A DNA stretch of 64,000 bases from Mastigias papua (lineage: Eukaryota; Cnidaria; Scyphozoa; Rhizostomeae; Mastigiidae), in the NCBI GenBank assembly GCA_964019165.1, contig OZ025271.1, positions 14,979,782 through 15,043,781 on the forward strand, in the 5' to 3' direction. Below are positions 1 through 45,385 of the stretch, piece after piece. The notes beneath the pieces are model-generated. The model saw only the letters and a program-made list of their open reading frames with translations. It made no database searches and was not told where the DNA came from. The position numbers and the translations under genes were made by a program. Position 1 is the first letter of the stretch. The number at the start of each line of letters is the position of its first letter.

Positions 1-69
1 ATTTGAAAAGTTTGGAAACCACTGCACTCTTCTACCAGATCAGCGTTCCTACTATTTCTAAATATTTAC

Positions 70-349
70 CTGTATCATCGAGATTCTTTTTCCCTTTGGG
101 CTCCCACCAGTAGCCAGTGAATCTATCAAACTCCTCTTGAGTGACAAAAGATGGAATGCCTGCTGAGACATATTCATCCCGTCCGGGTGTCCTGACGAAT
201 GTCAAGCGCAATTCTTGTCCGGTCCTGATATTTGCGACCCAGATGTCTTCAGCATAAATGAATGAGATGACATCAGGGTTTCTCTGGCAAATCTTAGCAT
301 CCATTCGCGAGCCTGGGAGACTTGTGCGCACAACATTTGGCATTGCATG
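70..349 (-). CDS. DPP8/9-like coding exon 2
   Basis: Acceptor ctacacag precedes position 349 on the minus strand, and the donor ACAG|gtaaat follows position 70. The exon enters in phase 0 and leaves after the first base of a codon. It encodes the DIWVANI and EEFDRFTGYWW propeller motifs. Confidence 0.88.
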
Positions 350-1657
350 CTGTGTAGATGGAAAGAAGACAACCGCATTAATACACAAACATAAACATAA
401 AATAGCAAACATAAAAATGAGGTCAAGTTTTCTGCTATCATACAAGCATCACGAGAGCATTCAATCAAGCAATCAATAATATATTCGTACTATTCAATCA
501 ATCACTTGATCATTCACTCAGTCAATCAATACATCAATGAATCAAATAGTCACTCAGATAAATCAAATAATCTACTGATAGATCAGTTCAATCAGTTAGT
601 TTAGAAATAAACCAATCAATCACTCACTCAATTAACCAATCAAATAAATGACTGATCTTTCAATGGGCCAATCAACCAACAAACAAACTAATCAACCAAA
701 TAAGTTATCAATGATCAGTATATCAATCCGATAACTGATCAAAGTATCAATCAACCAACAATACAATGATACAAATGATCAATCAATTAATCACTCAATC
801 ACTCAATCAATAGCTCAATCAATCGTCTGATACACTGGGAATTTCTGCACGCACTATTGATCAATGTCTACCTATTTATTGTTGCTGCTTACTTACATCT
901 GTTTGTGCAAATGCATTTAGCACAGCTGGGAGGCCAGCAAAAGATAGGTTTGCTGCATCTAACCATACATACAAAATGCAAAACATAACATCCTTTTTGC
1001 ATGCAGGCACATTTTTGTCTCAATATGTGCTTGCAGGCACATTCTGCTCTCAATACATGTGCTTGCAGGCACAACACACTTTTAATCAGCCCTGAATACA
1101 TCACAAAGCCTAAATAGCATCAATTTGAACTAAAGACTTACCATTGATTTGCCTTCAACAATGCCATTTATGTCCAGCCAATACAATGAGTTTCCAGCAG
1201 CAAACAGCATTTTGCCACTCTCATGGTGAAACTCATATGATGTAATTCCATGGGATGACAGCCGCTTCCTTTCCCTCATCAGCTCCTCTTCCTTAGAGTA
1301 ATTCGGATTTCCCATGTTATCAACAGCCATCACTGGATCACATTCCAACAAGGCATGCCAAACTAATGGTGTGACAGCATCTTTGTTGTCACCTGGGGTA
1401 CTGTAATCATCCTCACCTACATCCATGCTTTCTCCATCAGTATCTCCCTCTGTGAGTTCATGCAGGTTGACATACAACAGAGTATTTACACATGTTGGTA
1501 TATCATCAATATCATCCTTTGGGATGCCAACAAAGATCAGAATATTCTTATAAAAAGTAAACTGTGATGGTGTACACCTGGAGTCCTTGTAATGGGAAAT
1601 TTTCAATTTTGTTATTAAAAAGTCAAGATCTTGCCAAGTCTTCTTGCTTTCTTCCAT
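70..1657 (-). CDS. Dipeptidyl peptidase 8/9-like serine protease, N-terminal part (gene continues beyond window)
   Basis: Two coding exons on the minus strand, 1657-1142 and 349-70, join in phase 0 and give about 265 residues of a DPP8/9-type prolyl peptidase. This is a cytosolic S9B serine peptidase that removes Xaa-Pro dipeptides. Family signatures visible here are the EEELMRERKRLSSHGITSY block with the following HHESG, and SRMDAKICQ, DIWVANI, LRLTF and EEFDRFTGYWW, all in the beta-propeller N-terminal half. The catalytic Ser/Asp/His region would lie outside the window. The ATG at 1657 is preceded three codons upstream by an in-frame TAA, and a short leader before the conserved Trp suits this family, so I take it as the start. 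An acidic, Asp/Glu-rich insert lies mid-exon 1. DPP8 and DPP9 cannot be told apart; most invertebrates carry one pre-duplication gene. Family call is firm. Confidence 0.9.
455..860. repeat. Degenerate AATC-type simple repeat in DPP8/9 intron 1
   Basis: Imperfect tandem runs of caatcaatcactcaatc-like tetranucleotides. A similar degenerate tract occurs in a LACTB intron at about 47270-47730. Confidence 0.7.
985..1080. repeat. Short minisatellite of about 32 bp, three copies
   Basis: The phrase tgcttgcaggcaca followed by a ctcaata stretch recurs about three times inside DPP8/9 intron 1. Confidence 0.55.
1142..1657 (-). CDS. DPP8/9-like coding exon 1
   Basis: 172 codons from the ATG at 1657 to the donor ATG|gtaagt (GT at 1140-1141), phase 0. 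It holds the N-terminal W-containing segment and the conserved RERKR...GITSY block. Confidence 0.88.
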
Positions 1658-2410
1658 TTCTCTTTGTTAATACACTATTATTCTATTCACAATAACCATT
1701 GCAATATTGTTCCATACAAAATATCATTGCTAATATCCTTAAACTATTGTTCTTGAGAGTACTTTTTTAGCGTGCTGTCTGTTACCAGTTCATAAATCTT
1801 GATACTCAATTTCCCTATATCCACTTTTCTTTTTTGTACTTTACATTTGGCAGCTATACCTCTCTGCTATACTATGGTATTGCTCTTGAAACCAATACCT
1901 AAAATCAACAAAAGCATATGATATTTTACAGACTCTGTTATGCATTTCGAAACAAAAAGCTTGATATTTAACTACCCAAAGACAACATATATTGACAAAT
2001 ACAAAGCAACTGACAATGGAAAGCTGGTCTTCTCTCTAATGAGGCAAATCTGGAAAAGGTACAGTAAAAACTCACACATAGGTACCCATGTTTGTGGCAT
2101 AAGTCTGTTCATGTTCTTTTGAAATAAGGTAGTTGCAGTGGTCAGAGTGAATGTTTCCAACTATATTCCTATCCCCCAGCAGACCCTGTCTATCATAGCT
2201 ATGTACAAAAAGTTTTGGAAATGTACATGAAAAGAGTTAGTTGGAAAAGGTTGGAGTTACTTGAATTTATGTTTCAATTAATAGAAAATGAAGCCAAGCA
2301 TGAGATCCAGGTTAGGAAAGTAGGCTGAAAAGACTCTGAGTAACTAACAATACTTTAGAGTATTGATAAGGTATTCTACCCTGTATAAACATGCATATTA
2401 ACATCTTTCC

Positions 2411-2700
2411 GCTCATGCATGATCAAGCAAATCTCATTGAGAGACCTGTAAACAGCAACAATGATAAATATATCAGTGTTGCTGTCTACAGGGCCTTTCA
2501 ATGAGATGTGCCTGATCATGCATGAGTGCAAAGGTACACTCCCCACTCAGTTCATGTGTTCAGTTTGTCGCACAAGCTGTATCCCAAATATACAAGCAAG
2601 TACTGAGGAAAGCCCCCACAATTATATGCTTAGTTTGCACATAACTGAGCCCACATACAATTGGCAGCACACATTCAGTGTACAAATTGAGAGGTCTGGT
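2411..2700. mobile_element. CpG-decayed MITE with an extra inverted end
   Basis: Positions 2488-2700 align along their length with the MITE at 62821-63032: the same gggcctttcaatgaga left end and an attgagaggtct right end. Many CG dinucleotides of the other copy are TG or CA here. A further inverted copy of the left end lies at 2411-2448, so a hairpin of about 38-nt arms surrounds 2449-2487. Confidence 0.65.
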
Positions 2701-2914
2701 TATATCTAGCTTTTTCAGCCAATTTAAGTCTACTGTGCATGCCATATCCAGCAATGGGACCCCTAGCTTAAGGTCCCTTCTGGAGGGTGGGAAAATGAGT
2801 TCTTCTGGTCATTTATCTGGAAAGTCACCCATCCAGTTGCTGACCTAACACAGCCAAGCTTATCTTCAGCTAAGCCAACAGAAACTGGCTGACCCACCTG
2901 ACCACTCACCCCAC
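2701..2914 (-). mobile_element. tRNA-derived SINE, near full length, minus orientation
   Basis: The reverse complement starts TGGGGTGAGTGGTCAGG and ends in the agcc-aatttaa-tct-actgtgcatg module. It matches the copies at 15081-15333 (plus) and 16363-16512 (minus). It abuts the MITE that ends at 2700. Confidence 0.65.
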
Positions 2915-4017
2915 ATGAAAATATAGACACTGAGCAAGCATCCCAATTATGATCAGAGGGTCTGGCTCAAGACATTTCAATGCAAGTTTCAGAGTTTACA
3001 ATTTGTGAATTTGTCTATTCTGTTTCTAGAAATATAACTCAATTTTCATTTCCTAGTAGCACATTCACTTTCATTGGTATTAATATTGATATTAATTCCT
3101 CAGTGATAAGACAGCACTGTTAACTCATCATTTTCCTTCCACAGTGAATGCCTTCTGCTCAATGAGACACAAGGAATAAGGGACAGGGGTTCCACGGTCA
3201 TAAAATTATTTAATAGTAGTGAAAAGTGCTTCAAAGTTAATATAATGATTCAATTACTATTCTTCTAGAGTGCATCCAGATAGTTAACTAAGGAGTATAC
3301 AACAGTTAACAGCTTACAAACATACATACATACTCTCTATTCCAGAATAGATATCCCCCAAGACTATATATTTGTTATCTCTTTAAAACAATACATACCA
3401 GGGCATTCTTACTGCAACCCCCCCCCCTCTCCATTTACAACTTTTGAACTGAGAGGAAATTTTCCCAAGCAGACCTAGAATTGTCCAGTGAAAGTGAATT
3501 GTGGTCAAAATTTGTTGTTTTCACAAGATGCTTCCATGAAATGAGATTAACTGCTGTCAGAGGCACTAAAATTCAGCTGAAAGTTGTCCTGATGATGATG
3601 AAATAACATAAAAAGAAGGTGGACACCACTTTCAATCTGTTAGAAAATATGTATGAAAAGCAATAAGGCACTTTTTTATAATGTAGAGGTTTGCTATCCA
3701 ATGCATATGTTGGCCTTCTCTCCACCCCCATCTATAACAACAACCCCATAGATATTCACCATGGATATTTTCCAACTCCCCCCTACTTATTGCAGTTCCC
3801 CATTTATTTACTTATATAGTTTTCTAACTCAACCATTTATTGCCACTCCTTCCCCCCTTCTATTCTGGACTGGAGAATACATACAGATACATACATAGGT
3901 ATACATACATGAAAATACATACAGAAAATTACATGCATACAAACACATATATAAAAATACATAGAGACACCTACAACACTAAACACACGCACAACTAAAT
4001 ATAAATATTATATATTT
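2915..4017. other. Intergenic, no gene seen
   Basis: AT-rich, CpG-poor spacer upstream of the DPP8/9 start. I see a poly-C tract at about 3419-3427 and no convincing exon. Confidence 0.5.
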
Positions 4018-4050
4018 ATATATAATATGTATAACACATATATATATAGA

Positions 4051-4099
<49 letters not shown>

Positions 4100-4108
4100 A
4101 TACATATA

Positions 4109-4184
<76 letters not shown>
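4018..4184. repeat. (TA)n microsatellite
   Basis: Interrupted TA dinucleotide array, followed to about 4400 by imperfect acataaaacaaca repeats. Confidence 0.9.
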
Positions 4185-4186
<2 letters not shown>

Positions 4187-4852
4187 CAATAAACATATGC
4201 AAGTGTATGCATAAAATCACATAAAAACACTTACATAAAACAACATTTATAAAACAACATATATACATAAAACAACATATATACATAAAACAACACACAC
4301 AAAACAACATACACAAAACAACATACACAACATTACATACATAAACATTGTACATATATTTGCATACCTTTACACACATAGCTACATACAAACATAAGAC
4401 TACACACATGCAAATACATACAAAATAAGTGTGTCAATGGAACCTATGTCTCTATCCCCTCTCATCAACAATATCCCCTCTCTCCACCAACTGTGACTAA
4501 TGCCTCCTCACAATAATAGTCTATTTAATTATAAACACAAAGAATACAATAATATCTATTCAAAAAGATCACAAGACAAGTCCAGTAATCCTCTTGGTAT
4601 ACCACACTACCTCCAGCTAGTGCCTCACAAGCATATCTATACCCCAAATAGCAGAATTTCTTGTCTCAAATGATACTGCACACCAAGACATAGGCGTGGG
4701 AGCGTGTTCAAATGCATGCTAGGGCGTGGTTCAATTACTTAATGTGGACTTCATTGAGTATATTTATCACCCAGCATGTTCATAGTAACATAGTAACATG
4801 GCTCTAAAGTGTGTGCTATATCCGACAGCATTTTTCATGTTTGTTTCCCACC

Positions 4853-4936
4853 TATAGTGCACACTCGAAACCAAGCTCACACTTGTACACCTGATGCTTT
4901 GCTCGTGAACACCGGAGATCTCGTTGAAAAAGGGAT
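4853..4936. repeat. Dispersed repeat, CpG-containing copy
   Basis: Aligns with 51594-51682: both have a cacacttg-ta-cacctga stretch, then tttgctc and ttgaaaaa. This copy keeps CGs (gctcgtg, caccgg, atctcgttg) that are TG, CA or lost in the other. Confidence 0.55.
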
Positions 4937-6634
4937 ATCAGTGCGGTCAATAATCTATCAAGATGGTTTTATATGTACTCTATGCTCAAAGGCTTTGCAA
5001 TAGTCGAAGTTGGGGCATTCTGCACTAGCACCGCTCACATACAGGAAAGGTAAAACATTCATAAGGTTTTTCGTATAAAATGACGATCATTATCAATCAC
5101 ATTCAATCATCCATGAGATAAGCAAAACTCAGATGGTTCTATGCTAAAAAGCCCTTCACTCTGTAGATCATAAATGTACAAAAATACTTACGTAACTCTC
5201 GCAAACAGCCACAGCCTTGCATTTACAGTAGGGCATCATTCTCCATAAGAAATATAATGGAAAGACTATCGGTCACAGCTGTGTTGTACCCTAGCTTCGC
5301 AGTCTAGGCCAAGCATTTAAGTTGCTGACGATATTGGAGCACAGTCCTACTACAACATCTGACAATTTTCAAGATAAACATAAATCCTAAGGCTATTAGC
5401 GTCGTTTCTAGTCTCCGAAATGAATAGGAGTAGCAAGTGCTTAAGATCCAATATTATATAATGCCCAAGCGATAAACTACAGTTACACAGCGTACTGTAC
5501 TTCCCGCCTTCAACCATTTACAAATAACCTCGTAACTTGGAGCCTCAATACCAAGATAGTATACAAAAGACAAAAGAGGGAGTGTCCTGAGGGTTTAATG
5601 GTTTATTGTCACTAAACAAATCTTCGAATTGCCCCCCCCCCCCGAGGTATATTCCCGCTCAAAAAGGCCTCCCTCGAATACTTCTCAAGGCTAGAAAGTC
5701 GTACTTCTATTCAGTCCTTTACGAATAAGCCCATCACACTTTGTTATAGGCTCATTCATAAAGTTACAATGTTCCTTTTCTATAATAGAGAAAGAATTTT
5801 GAAATTAAGCCTTTATGTATCATGTGAGCAGAAGTTTATGACATGATCCCTTTCGGCTAACCCCTCCCCTCCGATACAGCCCCCACCCTTTAAGCTCCAA
5901 GGGGGCTAAATTGAGGATTTTCAACGGTAAGTCATTTTTATCTCATGTAAACTAAGATTGATGGGGTTAGACGTCGAAATAACATTTTTTTCATAATCAA
6001 ATGACATAATATAAAAGAAAAAATACAACTACTGTGCCGATCATGGCGAGAATGGACACTAGGTCATCGTAGTTCCCACCATGAAAGGCACTTACAATTC
6101 ATAATTTGAAAGTTATGAGGAAAAACAAAACAAACAAACAAATTATAGAGAAAAGGAACAAAATATTTTTAATATCTGTCTCACTTTTGATGTTTTTGGC
6201 TTGTTGATGTCTTTGATGATGGCACTTTTGAAATCACATTACCTTAGTTTTAAAAGATCAATCCGTCCCAGCTTTTCGGATGCATCAGACTGTCTTTTGC
6301 ACTAATACTTAAGTCTTACGGTATCACATTTATAATTTGAATGAAAAAGGAAGACGATCTAGCTTAAAAGACAAATTTTGAGCTTAGATGGGGGTTGTAC
6401 CAAAAATTGTTCTAATTAATCTGTATTTGTATTTTTAATTATTTACCCAGGGTAGTACATCTAGTTAATATATACGAAAACTGTTTTACAATGTGCCCTG
6501 CTAAAGAAAATAATAAAATCTAACCTAATTACATGTTATATCTATGATATAAACCCTACAATAAAAGCAATGAAGAAAACAAATCTTAATTTGAAAAGAA
6601 ACGAAAAACTCACCAAAGATTGGTTTCTATGTGA
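4937..6634. other. Intergenic, no gene seen
   Basis: CpG content rises here compared with 1-4600, which may mark the flank of the DPP8/9 promoter. A run of C at 5632-5642 lies beside sequence like the cctcgaat/gaggggg MITE found at 18591 and 23385. Confidence 0.4.
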
Positions 6635-8140
6635 TAGTCTTCACTCGGGGATGCATCTATGATTTTTCAAAAAAGTCCCAAGTCTGTTTTTAAAAATCGC
6701 CATTGATGGGGCGTTCTTATTATCGGTGCACAATTGGTTCCAAACAGTCACTCCGCGATACGAAAAGCTTCGTTACCCATTAGATGCTTTGTAACGTGGA
6801 ATCTCAAGATCTGTTTTAGTACTCTGTAGGACTCGGTTCCTACAATCAGACATTTTGTGATTTATAACCATGATAGCAGTTTCAAAATCAATCATTTCTT
6901 TTATATTTAGCCACCCAAGTTGAGAAATCAGTGGCAATGATGCTTTGTCATAAGGATTGTTTGTTACGATGCGAACAGCTCGATTCTACTTCTTTGGAGC
7001 TTTTGCATGATTGCATCGCCAGTCCAACCCCAGACCAAGCAACAATATCTAATATGTGGTTCTACTATACCTAAGGGACCGTTCACATATTATGTCAGCA
7101 GCCTCGGGAGGGAGGGGGTATGGAAAATCTGACAAAAGCTGACGCGAGGGGAGGGGGGATCTGGTCATGAACTGACGTCAGTATGTTTCAGAATTTTATT
7201 TTGAAAAATTATCATGAACTTGGTGTTCGGGCTACTAATAGTATATTCATTCTTACACCCCTTCATTTTGCTAGGTTCCCACCCACCTGAAAGTACAAGA
7301 TGTTACTGGAAATTTTCAGGAAGATGAAGAAAATGAGGAAGATTATGCTCAGATACAATTCATTGGTGACAATGATGTGGATATCATTGGAGACAACGAA
7401 GCTTTCGACATTATTTACTGATATGTTATTTAGTATTTACTGATATGCACATTTTCTACTTGACATAGCATTCTGAACGTTCATTAAGGTGAATGTGTTT
7501 ATTTTACTTAACAAGGGGGGGTGACGAAAATCTGATGTCAGCTTCATATACCAATCATTGGTACATTTCAGCAAGCATATCAGTACAGAGTGCAAAGTCC
7601 TGAAATCCGATTGGCCTGAGAAGAGTAATTTATTTGCAATAAAGTATTTGCACTTTGGATCAAAAACAATTATCCCAAATAAACGTGGGATAACGGGAAG
7701 TACAGAAATAGGCCTGTAGTTAGATCTATCTTCCCTTGCAATCCTTAAGTTTTGTGGAAAAGTTCCTGATGTTAGCGACCAATTAAATGTATGACATAAT
7801 ACCGGAACGAGAACAGGTATCCCAATCTTGAAAAGAAACTTGAGATACCATTAACACCAAAGCTATTGGGTTTTTTAAACTTTGCCATCTCATCAACCAG
7901 ATCGTCAGGGCTAATCATTCTAAACTCAAAACGCGCGGAATCATTGCTGGCTGAATAATCCCCATTCAAAAGGGGATTGACTGTGTCCGGTATATTAGAA
8001 CAAAGCTTGTCTTCAATGTTGCAGAAGAAGTTGTTCATGGTATCAGCCATTTCATTATTTTTAGTGATCTTCTTATCTTCCACGATCAGAGAACTAATAT
8101 TAGTGGTTTTAGAACGCTTACAGATTTTAGTGCACCGCAA
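6635..8140 (-). pseudogene. Degenerate LINE ORF2 (reverse transcriptase and C-terminal tail), interrupted
   Basis: On the minus strand 8140-7540 reads as the start of a non-LTR reverse transcriptase: an FFCNIEDKL-like segment, then SLTSGTFPQNLRIA, SNYRPISVLP and ANKLLFSGQSDFR. From about 7060 to 6635 it reads as the typical C-terminal tail, with NRAVRIVTNNPYDKASLP, SFSYRGVTVWNQL and APSMAIFK. Between them (about 7072-7535) lies unrelated sequence beginning TAAGGGACCGTTCACA, which resembles an ISL2EU/Harbinger-type end. At least one frameshift and one stop are present, so the copy is dead. The clade (CR1/L2/RTE-like) is not resolved. Confidence 0.75.
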
Positions 8141-8989
8141 TCACCCCCATATTGGGACCATGACCTTCACAACAGCATGCAAGAAAACATGCAACTAAAT
8201 GGTGAAAAACTGCAATGATGTGACGTAAAATGGAACTATGCTTTGCTAGAAACCCCTCACCTCCTCGAACCTACATTATCTCCTCAAATTCGGACGAATT
8301 GCAAGATTGATTCGGGAGAAAACTGGAGACATGTCCTCTCATTCACCCCCATCGCGCCACGATTGGCCTTAGACAGAGACTAAATCGGCATTGACCTTCA
8401 TGTGTGACTCACAAAAATTCCTCAGATCAAAACTTGTGACAACGAGTTGATTCAAACTGCTTTCACAGAGATAAAGATCGCATTACACATGATTAAAGTA
8501 ATATAAAGAGACTTTTGATATCCTTTATTTTCAAATAGATAGACAATCCTTATTTGTGACTGTAGATGGATCCAGACTTTGGTTTTGGGTGTGGCCATTT
8601 CAGAAAGACAATTGTCGAGGTGGAAAACCTTTTCGTAGCCACACCCTACTAGAATTTTTTGAGTATTTTGTAGAGTAATCATACGAAATATTACCGTTTG
8701 GGGAGTCATACCCACCTGGCCACACCCTATTGGATCAGCAATTGATCCTGCAATAAACGTTTTTTTATAAAAAAAATGGTGGTTGCAAGAAAATAGATAT
8801 CCACTGCTCAAAAAAGTTAAAAAGTTTCAATGAGGCTTTTAAAACTTAAGAGTCTCATTAAGTTCCTATTTATATGATTCAAAATTGCAACTTTCACGCT
8901 AACCATCAATCTTTTATCTAATTTATATATGTACGTTATACTGTATATGCATATATCTATTAATTTTATATTTTATATTATATGTTATA

Positions 8990-9027
8990 AATATATGTAT
9001 ATATATATATAGATATATATATGCATT

Positions 9028-9091
<64 letters not shown>
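8990..9091. repeat. (TA)n microsatellite
   Basis: TA array flanked by tttatatttatatt repeats that extend to about 9230. Confidence 0.85.
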
Positions 9092-9097
<6 letters not shown>

Positions 9098-9284
9098 TTA
9101 TGTTTATATTTATATTTATATTTTCATATATAATTATTGAAAATATATATATATATAATAATTAATAATTATTCATATATTCATATATACTTATGTTTAT
9201 ATTTATATTTATATTTATATTTTCATATATAATTATTGTATACATTTCTTGCTTTAATTAATCTATGTATTCCCATACAATGTT

Positions 9285-9660
9285 TGTTTAATGCTTGTCT
9301 GTCTGTGAAACACTGTAGTGTCTGTTGTATATACTCAGATTTTTTTGCTAGGAAAGTCTTAGAAAAGTTTTTGTACTGAAATCATGAAATCGCTGAATGG
9401 CATATCGCTCGTGGAAAGTGCAGGAGGTTTTTATTGCTTTCTTATTTGTTGTAAGGTTTATAACTTTTGCTATGATTTTCGACGTTATTCTTTTGCGACT
9501 TTGTTGTGGCCTTGTGTTTGATGTGAGGTTTTCGACATTTCTTTTTTGTGATTCTTGTCATTTTTTTGTGATGATTTTTTGTGATTTTTCACATAGTGTG
9601 CGAGGGTTTTCCGAATGAAATGCCTATCGGAAAAGCTAAGAAAGTTCTAAAACTAGGCCA
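9285..9660. mobile_element. Dispersed repeat of the 'tactgaaatcatgaaa' family
   Basis: The block with caca-ctgta-gtgt, ttgctagg-aagtctta and gtactgaaatcatgaaa recurs at about 17835-17990 and 60735-60903, and in inverse at about 18455-18500. The family is probably a MITE; its ends are not clear here. Confidence 0.5.
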
Positions 9661-9972
9661 AGAAAACATATGTATTCATTCCAAACAGTCTTCCACTCCC
9701 TTTAATTGATCTACTCGTGAATAACGCCCTTCGACATGCCAGTACGTATCATCCTCCATTCTCTCCATTGCACTGTAGTAGACGACAGTCAACTCAAAAC
9801 AATGCTTCCTAGCAATGAAGCCAGTGGGTTCTTCTCACCCGAAACAATCCCCGTTTGTTATGCAGTGACCCTATTGTTCTTCGAACGACATTAGCCATGC
9901 GAGATTGACATGCATAAATTATCTTCTTAACCAGGGAAGTGTTTATGACATCATTACAAAGCTTGATCGAAG

Positions 9973-42765
<32,793 letters not shown>

Positions 42766-43009
42766 ACATGTTTTAGTTAGATACCTTTAAAAGTCACGTC
42801 AGCAAATGTATTACGCTACTGGCAATCAGTTTTCGAGCACCCAGGTCGAATCTCACTTCGATGTTCTTTCAAGGCGTCGCATTATCCCGTTTGGAACTAT
42901 CGGCTAGTTTCATGATGGCCTGGGTTGCTGATAGGCAAGTTAGAGCATTACTGTAAATCACTCCAGGCTGAAAGTCGGAGGGTAGTGAATAACTAACAAT
43001 TAAAGTGAC

Positions 43010-43015
43010 AATAAA
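43010..43015 (+). terminator. Candidate polyadenylation signal AATAAA of the aminopeptidase
   Basis: First AATAAA after the stop codon, about 245 nt downstream. The cleavage site is not verified. Confidence 0.5.
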
Positions 43016-43301
43016 CTCCTGTACTTGCAGTATTTTATCATCGAGGTAGACTTGTAACGATGACAAAAATACGTGTGGCCTTTTTGCTTTGGCAACAGAA
43101 GACTCTGATTGGCTAATGCTATATGTTTGCTGGCGTTCTTTCAATGTAGTTTGGAAATGCCAAACTACTTATAGGTAATTTATCATTTTCAAACAAAGTA
43201 CATACCTTTGAGAGGTGAAATGTTATGCAAGGATATTTCTTTCAACCTAGTATTAAATAACATACAATGCATCAAAATGTCCACAAGGGTAATCACCGGC
43301 A

Positions 43302-43664
43302 TACACGTTTTTTTGTAAGAAGGTTTTTCCCCCGCTTCTTGAATATTCTTGGCTTTTGTATAATTTCACCGCTGATATGTTTTCAAAACTTTCTCAGCAA
43401 GACCAGTCGGGATTGCGTGACATTCACTGACACATAGATACACAGGCACGACGCAAACATTGTACTGAAACAGTTAGGCCTCCATATAGAATTTATGCAT
43501 ATGAAGCAAAAGAGGTAATATGCTTGTGTGAAAAGTGGGATTTCAAGTGTGCATCAGCTTATAGATCTTCTGGAGTCTCAGAAGTTTAGTGCTGAATTTT
43601 CTTAGCCTTTTGAGTGGTCGAGTATTACTCTTTTATAACTCACTTTCTTACGAAAAAACGTGTA
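43302..43664. mobile_element. TACACG-family MITE
   Basis: Ends TACACGTTTTTTTGTAAG and CTTACGAAAAAACGTGTA are inverted. Confidence 0.78.
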
Positions 43665-43998
43665 CCTGAATTTGATCTCGTAGCTGTATCGTTTTCATTT
43701 ACAAAGCCATTGCACCAAGGCAATAAAAGTTTATTGTTTGGCAAACAATAGGCTATTGTTCTTTCATAACAATGAATTTTTTGCAAGTGCAATGGAATCA
43801 CCCAAGAGACAAGGAACTGAACTGACGTCATTTGAACTGTCCAATTAGACGCTCCATTGTATTCGTCATATTGTATTATTAATTTCCGTTTGAAATTTGT
43901 TTGGACAATGGAAAGCAAATGCCCTATTGTTTTACACTTAGCAGACTATTATGTTGCATACAAATGAGTACTGTTTTGCAAGCAAAATGCAAGTGCTT

Positions 43999-44195
43999 TG
44001 AAACAAAAGGATATCGTTTTGAAGACAAAAGGATATTGTTTTAAACAAAAGGATATTGTTTTGAAAACAGAATGATATTGTTTTGAAAACAAAAGGATAT
44101 TGTTTTGAAAACAAAAGGATATCGTTTTGAAGACAAAAAGATATTGTTTTGAAAACAGAAGGATATTGTTTTGACAACAAAAGGATATTGTTATC
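43999..44195. repeat. Minisatellite, aaaaggatattgttttgaaaac units
   Basis: About nine units of 21-22 bp. Confidence 0.92.
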
Positions 44196-45104
44196 AACAA
44201 CAGTGAATTTTTTAAGTCGCATGAAATCGCTAAAAAAGACATAATTGTGTATTTACGGTTAAAGCTCAGGAAGTAGCTCAATCTCTTTAGATTTTATATG
44301 TTCTAGTGGATATCGTTTTTCGATTAGTAAACATTACAGCTGATAACTAAACTATAGGAAATATATATATCTATGTATATGTAAAAATATTTATTTTGGC
44401 TAAAACTTTCGTTGGGAATCTTAGGACAAATCTAGTCACTTCACTTGGCCTTTCAGAAGCAGTTTTGGTTTTTGAGTAAATGACGAGTGAAGAATCTTTG
44501 AATTTACTGTCTTTTTGAATTACTTTTTAATTTCAATTATGGCAAACAATCGTTCTTTGATCTTCTTTATTTTCCATTTCTACCAAAGGAAGAGCTGGGC
44601 ATTGCACTGCCCGCGGGCACATACGGCACTTTGGTTGACTGTGACTGGTCCCGTAAATGGATAACTGGAAATTGTAAATAAACATATGTTGTAATGTCTT
44701 TTGACGTTTGAACTTAAGCTGCTTTTTGAAGTTAAAAAATGCAGAAATGCACTTAAAACGCGCATAAGGATTGTGTTCTGCCTTTTAGACTGACCATCTA
44801 TGATATGTTCTGTTTTTAATATGCTCCCTTGGACGAAATAATTGCCTACACTTGACCTAAGGAGACTACGGGAGTAAAATTTGGAGATAATAATGTTGAG
44901 ATATGTTGAGATATATCAAAATAGGCCCAAAAAGACACTAGTCTTGGAAGCAAATTTACTACGTTGATAAGCGTCAGACACAAAAAGTATTGCCAGTTTG
45001 CTACAAAGTACTTCCGTTAGATAAATTTTTTTTCCATATTTCTAATTACAATTGAACGATCGACAAGGTCAGAGTTCATATAGGGTTGTGTGTCACAAGT
45101 GAAA

Positions 45105-45385
45105 TCAATGTTCAAAGGTGAAATTTTCTGCTATCTCAAGTGCAGTGTCTGTTAGGCTTACTTCTTGCATATTCACCATAATGGCAACGACAATGCCTTG
45201 CGGCTTCTTCATCAACAAGTTAGAATCGTCTTCAATCAGATTTCCTTCACGCTGTCTGTCACTTTCATTGACCATTTGGCGCTCTGAATCATCTTTAGAA
45301 TGGGTGACATTCACTGCGCTGCAACCATCACCCCTTGTACCTTTGGGCATAATTAGTAGTATACTGCTCGCCCCCACAGCGGCTC
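45105..45385 (-). CDS. LACTB: LACTB-like last exon
   Basis: Acceptor tcttgcag; GAAVGASSILLIMPK, a polar loop, then GIVVAIMVNMQEVSLTDTA and TGA at 45107-45105. The loop here is longer than I expect for vertebrate LACTB. Confidence 0.9.

Larger units (their letters stand above)
42766..45104. other. Space between the convergent aminopeptidase and LACTB genes
   Basis: It holds the AATAAA at 43010, a MITE (43302-43664) and a minisatellite (43999-44195). I see no exon. The two genes end toward each other, 2.3 kb apart. Confidence 0.6.
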
